From positions 11,198,902 to 11,262,901 of the forward strand of contig NC_087076.1 in the NCBI RefSeq assembly GCF_026151205.1: a stretch of 64,000 bases of DNA, written 5' to 3'. Source of the DNA: Bolinopsis microptera. Its lineage: Eukaryota; Ctenophora; Tentaculata; Lobata; Bolinopsidae. Below the pieces are notes generated by a model that saw only the letters and a program-made list of their open reading frames with translations, was not told the DNA's origin and did no database searches. Made by a program: the position numbers and the translations under genes. Positions 44,001-49,173 of the stretch are shown in pieces (the stretch's first letter is position 1; every line of letters starts with the position of its first letter).

Positions 44001-47000
44001 TGTGGAGATCAAGTTACCTCAGCGATCATGTGTAAATTGAACACATGACCACTGCGAGGTCTCAGTGGTCGCTGTTATATGGATTTCATTAGAGCTGGAC
44101 ACGCTCACCCACAATCACAGAGAGGGAGGGAGTCTCAGTCAATAGTCAATACGAATTATAAGCTCACCTCCGCCTTGTCAAATTTCGTTTTTATTATCAG
44201 AGAACCTGTCAATGGGAGGAATATATGGAGTTTCAATAAAACACTGCCAAGCCATGGTGGAGGTGGCTCTCTCTCTTTTTTTGGTCACGTGACATGACCT
44301 CAAATATCATGCACACTGTCTCAGGATCTGTCATGCTGTGACGTCATTACAATCCCAGCACTACACCCCCATCAAATTAGCTCGAATAAATTAATTAATA
44401 ACTCTCTCTCTCTCTCTCAGCGATCGTACAGAGAGTTTTTGGATAACGTGGAGCAGATGTACAAGCAATCTAAAAGTAGCTATATCTCAGACTTTCTAAT
44501 TGAGGTAGGGAAGCAGGATTGAAAGCATTGTTAATTTGCAACATGTTCTTATTTTGCGACAACCATATATTTAATTTGAAACGAAATTAGTGGTTGGTAA
44601 TAGTTTGAATTATTAATTTGCGGTTGATTATAATATTGAATTATTAATTTGAATAGACTCACAAGTGTCAAACAAAATAAGGTGACAATGTCTGACCATT
44701 ACAATTTTATAACATGTACTTTTAATATTAACTGCCTTTGACCCATACTTTATGACGTTCTAAGAAAGTAATTTTAATGAGTCACACAGAAACCATGATA
44801 AAAGAACCGTAACTCTCATTGGACAAGCTCCGACTTATATTACGTCAGCAGCTATCTTGGACATGTTCTGACTCATTAAAAATAAATGTATCGATAAAAG
44901 TAATATTTTCTGACAGGTGCACGGCAAGACAATGAACAGGGAGCAGCCAGGGAGCGGACGCGGGGAGAGAGTGTCGTACAGTAAGGAGTGGTGGTTATTG
45001 TTAAAACGAACTGCTACCTACACTGCTAGGTTATCTTTAATCTTAGAGTACAGTTAAGATAAATATTTTTAACTGGTATCTACTATCTACTATCTATCTT
45101 TTAGCGTTCAGCTTAGGAAAGTTTTTATGTACATGTATGATGTAGGCTACATTAATATTCATATTGGGGCACCTATGATTCAAATTCTTGAATCTTGATC
45201 CTTATACATATTCAGTTATGGATTGAAGATAAAGCGCTCTAAGCCTGCCGGCACTCGGCAGCTAGGCTATATTTTGTAATAGAATATTTTTCAATTCTTT
45301 TCTTCTTTTGTAGAGTCCTTTACCAAATACGGTCTTCGGATGCATTGAGTGTTAACAAAAGGAAATCACATTTAAATATTTGCCGGTTACACTGAACACA
45401 GGAAGAAACTATGAGCAGGGTGTGCGTGAAAAGTAATCATACCTTTTTTGGAGCACACGCTGGCCGATAGGGCGGATGTAATAGCAACCCTACTAATAGC
45501 AACCCTACTATACGTTAAAACTATCATTCAATGTGCACATTTGAAAATACTTTGTAGGCTGTTTTATGTTTCTCGAACAGTCGGGAGGATCACATGCTAC
45601 TACTCATGTCTGGGATTGGACAAAGAATAACCTGTTATACTGCGTGTGCTGGATCAACCTCTAGCAGCAGCAAGCTACATGATGCTACTAGTTATTTTTG
45701 GTAACTTGCAAAGTAGTGGCGCACAGGCGCAAGGTAATTGGAGCAGCCAGTACGGACTAGAACCGATTACTGAACATAAAACCGAGGTTATCTCATGATT
45801 ACTCATAATCTTACCGGCCAAGCATGGCGGAGCACTTAGAATTTACGTCATCTTATAGAAAAAAATTAATTGTGAGTTTAAATTAGTAACAATCTCCTAA
45901 TTAACTTGGTAATAATCTCAGGGATAAAGTGTACAAACGAGTGAGAGTATTCCAAGTAGTTTTCATCTCCCTGATTCTAGGACTACTCTACTTCAACACT
46001 ACCCCAAACAACGTTCAGAATATCATGGGCAGTCTCTTTTTTCTCCTCATCAACCTCTCCTTCTCAGCTATCTTCGCTACTCTCCAAACCTTCCCAAACG
46101 AGCTCCCTGTTTTCAGGTACTCATAATATAATAATATAACACATAATATAACACATAATATAATGTACGCACTACAACTTTCATAAATGGTAAGAGATCA
46201 TCCACCTAATCTTCAATATTATAGGAGAGAGTATAAGAATGGAGTTGCGAGGATTGGGCCGTATTTTCTGGCTAAAACGCTGGCAGAGTTTCCATTTTAC
46301 CTCATCTACCCGACCATCTACATTATCATTGCTTACTTCCTAGTCGGATATACGGCAACAGCGGTAAGTTTTATTTCCAAATATAATTTTTTGGTTATTG
46401 ATGTGTTTTGTTGTGAATTTTTAAGGCCGGTGAAAACTTTATATTGTAGCTTACTGCAAGATATTAAAAGTGAAATCTTGCAAAATTGAAGCCGACAGAG
46501 ATACCAAAATTAAAAACCGGCCAAGCTGTAGATCTGTATTATCCATCGTAACACAAATATCGGCTGTTGTTCTATTATATTACATAGAGTGGGAGCAAGA
46601 GACCTTGGCCTTTGACATGCTCCTTTAAAGCTGTAGAGAATTCCAAGAAATGCTAGAATTGGAGCGACATACCAAGCTTTTAGTAGCAATTAGCAAGGGA
46701 CTAGACGGGACTACAAAGCAAATTAAAATGCGGCGTCCTTAAAACCCGGGACTGATATAAAATATTAATAGTATTACTTTATATTTTATCAATTTGTGGG
46801 CTATGCAAAAGTTTTACCAGACGAAGATGCATTATGAAAGCAAGCATTTAAAATGCCAGATCATGAAACTCTCAATTTCAGGCAAAGTTCTTCACATTCT
46901 GGTTTGTGATGTTGCTCGTTTACCACACTTCTCTCTCTGTTGGGTACCTCATATCTTCTCTAGCTGCCTCTCCCCAGATTGCTAACGCAATTGGACTACC

Positions 47001-48394
47001 CATCGGAGTTATTTTCTTTCTCTTTGCAGGTTCAGAAACTTCTATATATGGTCAAACGATATAAGCTGATACCTGTTGGACAAAGAAGTGATCATTATCC
47101 AATGCACTTGGTGCCGCATGAAAATGTTTTGTTGTATTCTCTATACAATTATATTGACTCAGTATACATCTCAGGTTATTTCATAACGGTCCCAACGATA
47201 CCCAAATTTCTGAGATGGTTGGTTTACCTTTCCTACATGTACTTCGGGTACCAAGGGATAATGACGAACGAGTTTAAAGGTGTGGTCTTTGAGAATAACT
47301 GTACTGTCAAGTGTTCCAAGTGGAACTCCGGTGACCAGGTAGGCAATGAAATAAGGTTCCATAAATATTGTTTCTCAGAATGAAACATGCTACATATTAC
47401 TACATGAATATTTATTTAAATATTCACGGTTAAAAACTGACGAATACCACGTGTACGTGGTAGATTATTATAACGGCAGTATTCTAACAGGTTCTGGAAG
47501 TGTATGGATTTTCAGGGTCCAACACTCTGCTGATAGACTCAACAGTGTTGCTGTGTTTCCTGCTGGGCTTGCGACTCGCTGGTTATCTAGCTTTATCAAT
47601 CACTACAAAGAAGCGATAAAATTATTGCGCCGCACTCCTCACCTGTTTGATGTCACTTTCTTTGTGTACCCAGTTATTTCGTACGTAAGCAATGATCTCG
47701 GCTGATTTTACCACTCCAGAGCCGTTGCTGCACGCATCAAACACCATGGACGCCACATGGGAGGTGTCCCATTCATCGTAGTTTTGAGTTGTCTGAAACA
47801 CAGCAGATATTATAATATAGTCACATGTGCCGTGAACTACTATTTAAAGTTATAAGCGCAAATTTCGAGATGATTTTGAGTTATGGTGCAAATATGCTTT
47901 CAATTTTAAATTGATATTTCTGATGGTTTAAAATATTTTGTCGATAGTTTTGTCGTTGTAGTATTACTGTTTCGAATTTACACATTTTGATTAACACTAA
48001 TAAAAAATAAATAATGTGCTAAAACTGTGTATTATTGGTTATTGATGACCTATTCTATGTTCTGTACCTTTCTTTAGTACTTTCTAACTGAATAAGAGAT
48101 AACAAACACGAACTACAACAGGGCACTGATAATACCCTATCATTATTGACAAAATAGCTTCCTCTATCTAAAGCTATAATTTATTGAAATCTCTACTTGC
48201 AGCTTTTATGGCCTCCACCCTCCCCTACAGCATCACTTGAGAACTCTTCTTATATAATTGTCTGAATTGAACACCTCTGTAACATTAATAACTATGGCTG
48301 AAATTAAAAAGAAGTACAACTTTAATCAGTAAATACTACCAAACACACGTATTACCTGTGTTTTCGGTGAGCCAATCAAATTTACAGCTTCCAT
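666..48394 (-). CDS. KASH5/IRAG2-like EF-hand coiled-coil protein, proposed 25-exon host gene
   Basis: Proposed exons, 5' to 3': 48356-48394, 47643-47792, 40368-40483, 39974-40004, 39589-39659, 39042-39182, 38630-38664, 36916-36968, 25713-25778, 22250-22321, 20214-20258, 19779-19817, 13369-13436, 12727-13003, 12517-12590, 9539-9576, 8991-9041, 8692-8872, 5700-6965, 3150-3198, 2239-2273, 1766-1852, 1541-1623, 1195-1325, 666-812. Phases agree at every junction (3345 nt, 1114 aa). The start ATG has an in-frame TGA 12 bases upstream. The first 100 residues form a degenerate EF-hand pair followed by coiled coil, the layout of KASH5-type dynein adaptors. Coiled coil resumes after an S-P-T repeat exon. 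Family assignment is from recalled similarity, not a search. Weakest points: the 36916-to-25713 junction across ZFYVE26, the right edge of 5700-6965, the choice at 22250, and the last two exons. It could instead be two or three adjacent genes. No KASH/TM tail was found. Confidence 0.5.
2393..2515 (-). CDS. Candidate alternative first exon giving a short C-terminal isoform
   Basis: An ATG at 2515 opens 41 codons starting MSSSGDLSNRSRLPDTPEKK, followed by a Lys-rich stretch (KKSGKKK), up to a strong GTATGT donor. It ends in phase 0, so it can join exon 2239-2273, which the long transcript also reaches in phase 0 from exon 3150-3198. No acceptor precedes it in a usable position, as expected of a first exon. 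A weaker donor inside (GTAGCT after residue SMIA) would also keep phase. An alternative reading is that this is the true start of a separate gene. Confidence 0.5.
3497..4757. repeat. 19-bp repeat array duplicated as two 632-bp blocks
   Basis: Units of TAGTGAAATATACAGTGTT and variants run through two blocks. Each block starts GATCGTTGATATTTTGCCCC (3501 and 4133) and ends with CTACCTGGTAGTTCATGGTG. The two blocks differ at only a few positions, so the block duplication is recent while the units inside are more diverged. It lies in the host-gene intron between exons 3150-3198 and 5700-6965. Confidence 0.9.
5700..6965 (-). CDS. Host gene large repeat exon: about 28 tandem 7-residue S-P-T units
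   Basis: This is the longest exon of the host gene, about 421 codons. An acidic Ser-rich N-terminal part leads into roughly 28 tandem units alternating EEHSPTL and VEQSPTL, with variants LEEHSPTV, VEQLPTL, VEMSPTL and VEPSPTL, then a second acidic Ser-rich part (SESPGEVGAWSDSEISRSLD). In DNA the unit is 21 bp. Nearly every unit carries an S-P dipeptide, a possible proline-directed kinase site (inference); the prolines exclude coiled coil. The donor is a strong GTAAGC and phase 2 matches the next exon at 3150-3198. The right boundary is uncertain: GAG at 6965 is the only AG I found giving the required phase, and it lacks a good pyrimidine tract. A further small exon may lie between 6965 and 8692. 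Confidence 0.7.
7195..7350 (-). pseudogene. Decayed copy of the end of the S-P-T repeat exon
   Basis: The stretch matches the 3' part of exon 5700-6965 and its downstream intron: two repeat units (PTLVEQLPTLV), then SENSG, then stop codons, with a GGTGAGCC donor and intron bases like those at 5655-5699. It lies only 230 bp upstream of the live exon, so it is a local duplication that has lost its frame. Confidence 0.65.
7869..8275 (-). pseudogene. Decayed Tc1/mariner-like transposase N-terminus (DUF4817-type HTH)
   Basis: From 8120 on the minus strand a helix-turn-helix stretch reads MGFTKETKLDIVKTYWICGG, then NVTSARRLLQKKD, of the kind at the start of DUF4817-type transposases. The frame breaks at SPYG: an in-frame TAG follows, while the next frame continues GRPKSALSEKNIK, so a frameshift is present. 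Just upstream (about 8230-8275) is CAGGGTGTTTCAAAAATAAT on the minus strand, which resembles the terminal repeat of this superfamily. The catalytic domain and the other end are missing. Confidence 0.6.
8692..13436 (-). CDS. Host gene central block, exons 13-18
   Basis: Exons 13369-13436, 12727-13003, 12517-12590, 9539-9576, 8991-9041 and 8692-8872 join in phase 2, 0, 2, 1, 1, 2. The 277-bp exon is acidic (EEFEDFSQEQFLSEEQ) and then has a leucine-rich helical stretch (LDDFSNLITSTAKQLNRVL). The following exons read as one continuous basic-to-acidic helix (SEKARRRYAWKLVEHRKLGD, then DYENILAEYEEMKAEI) and end in a Pro-rich LTPPSTP just before the S-P-T repeat exon. I do not recognise a named domain. 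The acceptor of 8991-9041 was chosen for phase; another in-frame AG lies further upstream. Confidence 0.6.
11011..11059. repeat. (GA)n microsatellite
   Basis: About 49 bases of GA dinucleotides with two GGG interruptions, in a host-gene intron. Confidence 0.95.
15692..16375. mobile_element. Non-autonomous hAT element, 684 bp
   Basis: The ends are inverted, CAGTGATGCACGCCG and CGGCGTGCATCACTG, and flanked by the 8-bp target duplication AGCGCTTG (15684-15691 and 16376-16383), the hAT signature. Both ends are GC-rich with repeated CGGCGGCG and GGCGTGGCGG motifs; the middle is AT-rich with no transposase. The flanks (near 15535-15570 and 16535-16560) share AGGGGGTAGGGGGTCT in opposite orientation, so this element probably jumped into an older inverted-repeat element. 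Confidence 0.85.
16661..16725. repeat. 9-bp tandem repeat (ATCACAACT / ATCGCAACT)
   Basis: About seven units of a nonamer; the last units share an A-to-G change, so they expanded together. Confidence 0.85.
17331..17580 (+). repeat. Direct repeat copy 1 flanking a LINE endonuclease fragment
   Basis: About 230 bp (CTGGTTATTGGTAACAGATG through CTTCCAATTAAATACAATAT) recur at 19032-19261 in the same orientation with only a few differences and a roughly 20-bp insertion near the start of this copy. The two copies bracket the endonuclease fragment at 18070-19050. Confidence 0.85.
18070..19050 (+). pseudogene. LINE endonuclease (EEP) domain fragment, one in-frame stop
   Basis: One frame carries the apurinic-type endonuclease motifs of non-LTR retrotransposons: GTLNVRTIRE, GIQEHR, VVGDLNAH, SQIGFI and SDHRVF. 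It resembles the craniofacial development protein 2-like group of LINE proteins. A TGA at about 18394 interrupts the frame; no reverse transcriptase follows, and a direct repeat replaces it. It sits in a host-gene intron. Confidence 0.8.
19032..19261 (+). repeat. Direct repeat copy 2 flanking a LINE endonuclease fragment
   Basis: Partner of 17331-17580. It begins within the last codons of the endonuclease frame, so the frame ends in repeat-derived residues (ARGHHI). Confidence 0.85.
19779..25778 (-). CDS. Host gene middle block, exons 9-12
   Basis: Exon 25713-25778 (phase 0/0) encodes VKREAVLNESDDSSGVYLPS plus two residues. Exons 20214-20258 (15 codons) and 19779-19817 (13 codons, CKKTIAELKEHIA) have clean acceptors (CTGCAG, TTTCCAG) and donors (GTAGAT, GTAAGT). 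Between them lies the exon at 22250, which can be read as an internal low-complexity exon (22250-22321) or as an alternative first exon. The block continues the coiled coil into exon 13369-13436 (FLKKENEVLDCHVNQL). Introns here hold a 292-bp satellite, a 51-bp repeat and a LINE fragment. Confidence 0.5.
20305..20406. mobile_element. Short foldback (hairpin) element
   Basis: The ends TGGTTAGATTGGCGGGTTCT and GAGAACCCGTCGATCTAAAC are imperfect inverted complements about 100 bp apart, bordered by AT-rich TATA sequence. No coding content. A MITE remnant is likely. Confidence 0.5.
21959..21980. repeat. Poly-G run of about 22 bases
   Basis: An uninterrupted G tract in an otherwise AT-rich intron; the length may be subject to assembly error. 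Confidence 0.9.
22250..22390 (-). CDS. Candidate alternative first exon with a transmembrane segment
   Basis: From ATG 22390 the frame reads MYDFLLLIAALLATSTVIYS and then CFKSYRP followed by a Ser/Thr/Asn/Asp-rich tail ending in a CAG|GTGAAG donor, phase 0, matching exon 20214-20258. This would be an N-terminal signal anchor. The caution is that hydrophobic codons are pyrimidine-rich: the same bases can serve as the polypyrimidine tract of an acceptor ending TTTCAAG at 22322, making 22250-22321 an internal exon that also fits phase 0. Both may occur. The tail repeats DNTTDND-like units. Confidence 0.4.
22479..23352. repeat. 51-bp tandem repeat array interrupted by a LINE tail
   Basis: Units of about 51 bp (AATTAGCTGCACATCCAACC, then AGGACACCTTTACTCCTAAT, then TTATGTGTCAT) occur four times before 22690 and about seven times after 22980. 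A single further unit lies at 25258-25300, beyond the 292-bp satellite. Units differ by a few substitutions. Confidence 0.9.
22697..22972 (+). pseudogene. LINE ORF C-terminal fragment
   Basis: A short open frame ends EIRSVMLDRDVWRGIVAART followed by KKPT and a stop, the usual C-terminus of RTE/CFDP2-like LINE proteins (a D-R-D-x-W-R-x-I/L-V motif near the end). It begins without upstream reverse transcriptase and lies exactly between the two halves of the 51-bp repeat array. Confidence 0.65.
24228..25255. repeat. 292-bp satellite, about 3.5 copies
   Basis: The string GTTCTTTAATTAGAGC recurs at 24251, 24543, 24835 and 25127, exactly 292 bp apart. Copies 2 to 4 look virtually identical; copy 1 differs at its start. 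The array stops mid-unit at about 25255 and is followed at once by a fragment of the 51-bp repeat. It lies in the host-gene intron upstream of ZFYVE26. Confidence 0.95.
26594..33814 (+). CDS. ZFYVE26: ZFYVE26 (spastizin / FYVE-CENT), single-exon
   Basis: One uninterrupted 2406-codon frame; human ZFYVE26 is about 2540 residues in many exons, so this is near full length. A FYVE finger lies at residues 1739-1797 with all hallmarks: WVDD (the WxxD motif), CQIC, RKHHCR, CRWCG, CDKC, and VRLCWGC in place of R-V-C. FYVE fingers bind PI3P on endosomes. Spastizin partners spatacsin and AP-5 in lysosome reformation and works in autophagy and cytokinesis (family knowledge). The remainder is helical repeat-like and Leu-rich, with a Ser-rich low-complexity linker near residues 673-720. 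An in-frame TGA at 26579-26581 supports ATG 26594. It lies inside a host-gene intron on the opposite strand. Absence of introns in an intron-rich neighbourhood suggests retroposition or complete intron loss. No frame damage is visible, so it looks functional. Confidence 0.95.
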   Translation: MGRTSTGFNSLKNVVISGKEEIKSVVKQVVDQLLNKDDSNLTDCEPLYVALRILYNTNESGLDSTMNLLQAELLLRQNQHILSPTSLSFIRTVLFTSKDFSLSRRVGGFISLNPTLLDVCQHIPDLPTTFLTFFNKTIVEKAGLEEAFQSTLANCLKRIMQKNKVLSTEDLKKYLISVDTEHMGQDVKASLQNSLVYFLEQHANEPHSKLYQLCLVSLSALDTPYLLADALKEKRHNLRATTHLAEHLNTSFDQFVVSALYDTLDRGSSFIEELLHSGLQHLQRREYEQVRTMFGDTPLKMLKPLLLAMIWDEVDNHQDQAVLLEELSYNAAPNERFVRTVFSSVRDQVEVGKWCEEHVKPLLKDSWNSAAAATVTSSRSILQVILLLNCIEKLGQGKVLGLMFNVKDKDTTDANDLPLSDSQTMDQGKDIVTFCSAMVVCNVVLWLQKKSNSEEVDSGENADELDLAEKHLSRVFPLFNRAEVLSTAFSSLVHALKQPKCGVTLNDCEVLVDWFCKQLSQFEEDETALSLGHFDTVKIFRDLSFEAQDHRSLYKQLKTAVDEARWRVGLLKTLTETRSRKRRELKRLASSALLSFMCSTQQDLMRLCLISENTERATETLHRYGMKTTHLAKVVDFQNDYNKCIKELERFGATIKKQKQAAKPTLTIPQIGSGTQNKSSTQGSQSGSSKVRSTSMSSTSSSITSTISVVSRVPSMSSMPVTLRNVATAAARSGEKTRVPAIVSKLISTLTMDQLMIECEAYDVDNETLIARLLADMACSISAPKSVGLQLISLALDRIQNSVVPDSLIETYMKKLHAILKMLDGKPYPGITVATSSPREYLNSIYPCISHDVLQDLLEFNENQAVAYRDLKNAISDKGPLDVVRMEGALECAKDALSINNYTTFLSTHDKHRDYFESLISYLKGYVEKFNSSLEDTPHQVYFSPSEIFSKSPQYHIGELILEENIHPKMLSEAAEYLSVDMLQLVVMSSFPQVCLEESADNYPSSITVDIPAPGEDDEDNVAIILNKLQIICSNLPDPKLLPLHVLMTHLENCQVRYGNDTAPGLDLVRLLTTSISSHKPISALKPSRFKPLHLLGLLQQDQSVEYSGENLEDQVKTACKSWLGTHAYINADNELHLTLHPLALIATIILKQTRRGQRLLLAFYSLYTEIVFEFLGDEIETLIGCVRTEIVVREEEGVFYLCSQDTRGRIKMLTSSCFNFKSTINCSKCKDIDENLLYRTDLKPMTSGFDFVRGHSDCLAALGYMFNALDSKELYGAGVLIDDALLAYPALQKYVALRAGPYIQTVDTQFVDLMRSSCQRKGLQQDVLGCQLFGGPNTRFLSHLLSCMVEYNLQLQRHNEIYETLSSEAAREIYGDKIPDIILLLTLDKRAPVAPNFISLLLEIQDKLLGLEFARERYQDWPVNIATECFTYFSEVLAGEPDCISMIFSCLERLSTMGRISKILNYLQISLNTCTSIEEFIIKRSEDFTQLMTAHKEFALCHSAIKLGILTGDYEARLLAEHVLFMAENDNFDTLDIYNLLENKLTLEVCNTLCSLIQQHTNNLKIVLQLIDIILDKFQPLLSRQKMTSLKEQRLGAHCYREIKFRKVANYEEYSQLLFKPLILIEQLIMNFQIHTASQLVETHSEQFIECDLTSSLDALIKLYIGKSLYYEGTRKSDTTSGSTAYSTISRATTMSRKAPLTVFNPPFKGSTSKTSRVSRKISREEQQFPIPTSPVQWVDDKKVKRCQICKLKFTFIVRKHHCRWCGRVLCDKCAPTRPPTSYFGASVRLCWGCYGAVQEGRYSEGAEVDMTEDITTLYNPPFEVLSTDAEYNLDTRESYSFTTAPSSELCLYLSRMLSQSSPPGDVLLALCENLSETIMESISLEPDRNFSHILGVLENVLKEARNCFRRRGVSNKVEETNIFIAYIQICRRLPLTDLAMMPPMKSLLKSETLHNTYMSLLDKQYPQMAISLCTTARRDPLGLWRRWGFQCLRSGDYPAARDKLEMCLKSKQYNQAILDEIIHHLENCLPSFLAETIDFAELVADIKRKCKKQRLNSSQFDECVFYLSTYSSPVRLLQFFVRHNAISRAAKLALQHDYDIVYEGVIGPLIKTGRLSDVFDYINSNRAEIQVWERKLTHCCKLLSEKGDLTSVYSVQFFLREYLSAAKTAILMLRNELSVKEQLKFLYKAEDCFKAYLEQKEGDETTIPEINTRISHIHLQRQILEFLKSKQIKDNNNNIHIFSSKTDKSTVIKMLYQIDSVECLPIIRAIRDTFSRSYTETYLPLINILLKAQPAGNISMWFPKLIKLLGEVPDSQTDELLLSVCNDLKGEQKSFERILAIMKDDRTKIKANVKAGYLKNAYILAVNKKMREEIVELEKECEKQGDTQVREFCRKYLQHNKPPA
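34210..34215 (+). terminator. Polyadenylation signal AATAAA downstream of ZFYVE26
   Basis: A canonical AATAAA lies 396 bases after the ZFYVE26 stop and is followed by a T-rich stretch. It is a reasonable 3' end for the transcript; the intervening sequence is AT-rich with no other gene. Confidence 0.5.
34558..34900 (+). promoter_or_regulatory. Promoter-like stretch with TATA box and a 21-codon frame
   Basis: GATATAAAAAGAG at 34659-34671 looks like a strong TATA box in an otherwise gene-free part of the intron. About 180 bases on, an ATG at 34831 opens 21 codons (MAKKHGHATCNATVIAALTE plus one) to TAA, followed by a small hairpin (GAAGAC/GTCTTC). It could be a solo LTR, an orphan promoter or chance. 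I do not claim a gene. Confidence 0.25.
36916..40004 (-). CDS. Host gene first coiled-coil block (5 exons)
   Basis: Exons 39974-40004, 39589-39659, 39042-39182, 38630-38664 and 36916-36968 have GT/AG boundaries and agree in phase. The translation passes from an acidic S/T-rich linker (residues like TIESSTTESLL) into a heptad-like coiled coil containing SLKKENQSLKEQIS and DLVDEVRDLTLRLKN. The L-x-x-E-N pattern resembles the coiled-coil start that follows the EF-hands in KASH5. The donor of exon 39042-39182 is GTAGGA; reading through it meets a TAG at once, so an unspliced transcript would end there. Confidence 0.6.
37360..38360 (-). pseudogene. Degenerate tandem duplicate of host-gene exons 5 and 6
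   Basis: This block parallels 38430-39860 in order: shared intron sequence (CGATATTGCAAATTTTTAAT), then about 37700-37825 resembling exon 39042-39182, then about 38095-38170 resembling exon 39589-39659, then shared sequence near 38215-38270 and 39695-39780. The exon-like parts carry indels and stops. The counterpart of exon 38630-38664 is missing. Alignment was by eye, so edges are approximate. Confidence 0.6.
38923..39020. repeat. 14-bp tandem repeat (ACAAGTCTGAACAA)
   Basis: About seven near-perfect units immediately next to exon 39042-39182 of the host gene. Confidence 0.9.
39534..39581. promoter_or_regulatory. Palindrome and RFX-like X-box
   Basis: GTTACCATGGCCATGGTAAC (39534-39553) is a perfect 20-nt palindrome. 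GTAACCATGGTAAC (39568-39581) fits the RFX X-box consensus GTNRCC-ATRG-YAAC at every position. A second full match lies on the minus strand at 40177-40190. They are 5' intronic sites of the host gene; RFX binding is inferred, and RFX sites often drive ciliary genes. Confidence 0.35.
40368..48394 (-). CDS. Host gene N-terminal block: start exon and paired EF-hand exons
   Basis: Exon 48356-48394 encodes MEAVNLIGSPKTQ and has a GTAATA donor. Exon 47643-47792 (50 codons, phase 0/0) carries MVFDACSNGSGVVKSAEI, an EF-hand-like helix-loop-helix. Exon 40368-40483 carries LLICLDPAASNEGLQFSEF, a second EF-hand-like unit. The spacing of the two units matches what I recall of the KASH5 N-terminal domain, which binds dynein light intermediate chain. 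Both loops lack the canonical acidic positions 3 and 5, so calcium binding is unlikely (inference). The 7.2-kb intron between exons 2 and 3 contains the whole plus-strand ABCG gene. Confidence 0.65.
41005..47619 (+). CDS. ABCG (White-type) half-transporter
   Basis: Exons 41005-41177, 41294-41406, 41509-41723, 42779-42881, 43247-43422, 43583-43753, 44421-44504, 44917-45029, 45922-46116, 46225-46363, 46882-47029, 47175-47338, 47491-47619 join in phase to 640 aa, the normal ABCG length. The ATP-binding domain comes first: Walker A GPSGAGKTT (91-99), Q-loop PQHDLF (about 150), signature LSGGE (200-204), Walker B FLLCDEITTGLD (220-231), H-loop TIHQPP (His 255), and the ABCG marker NPADFVIRVLS. Six membrane spans follow from about residue 375, with a Cys-containing loop before the last span. 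Half-transporters dimerise to move lipids, sterols or pigment precursors; the substrate cannot be told here. DEITTGLD replaces the usual DEPTSGLD. The gene sits wholly inside a host-gene intron on the other strand. The first exon may extend upstream; ATG 41005 is the likely start. Confidence 0.9.
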
Positions 48395-48925
48395 AGAATT
48401 CTTCAGTCAGCCGAATGTGATGACTTGTGTCTCATCATTATCTAACAAGAATTCATCCTGATTAAAAACATGGATGGTTAATTTATCCAATTAATCAAGT
48501 AAAAAATAATGTGCACCTGGAGAATTTTAGTAGCACTAAAAATTAACACTGTCTTGGATAAATCAAGTCAAAGACCGAATGAGGATAATATACAAAATTA
48601 GCGATTAAAAATGAATGGTTTTACTTAAAACTAAACTAGGTATGAGGCTGAGAAAGTGTGAGATGGAGTATTCTCAAACAGCAAGTGTGCATTTAAGCAG
48701 TGTAGTGACTGTTATTTCCTAGTAAAAAACTTAATTTATAAAAGTAAGTTGCCTTAAAAAAGGCCACCAGATCAGTGTAAATAATTCCAGAAGGTTTGAG
48801 AATATCATTTATAGTTTACAGTGGTCTCAGCTCTGGAGTCTGTAGAGGAAAATGTAAGACTCTATTTCATTTGAGGAGGGCATACAAATTGTGCAATGTC
48901 TGGCTCATTTTTAATGTCATCCGCT

Positions 48926-49173
48926 CAGTGGCCTAACAAAGGGCCCTGCTGACCCCGCTGTGCGAAGGGGCGCCATCGTCGTTTGAATGTGGGACAATCT
49001 TGAAAAACTTAACTGGGGTACTAACAAAACTGTGTGTTTTACTCTAGAAACACACTTTTTATAGATTTTACTGGCGTATCCTCTAGAATCACCTAATTTA
49101 TTCAATTTAAGGGAGGGGTGTCAAAGGGGGAGCTGGGGGGGGGGGGGGGCCAACAGGCAACGTTACGCCACTG
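48926..49173. mobile_element. hAT MITE, 248 bp
   Basis: The ends CAGTGGCCTAAC and CGTTACGCCACTG are flanked by the 8-bp duplication CATCCGCT (48918-48925 and 49174-49181). It belongs to the same family as the element at 56817-57177. A long G tract lies near the right end. Confidence 0.85.
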
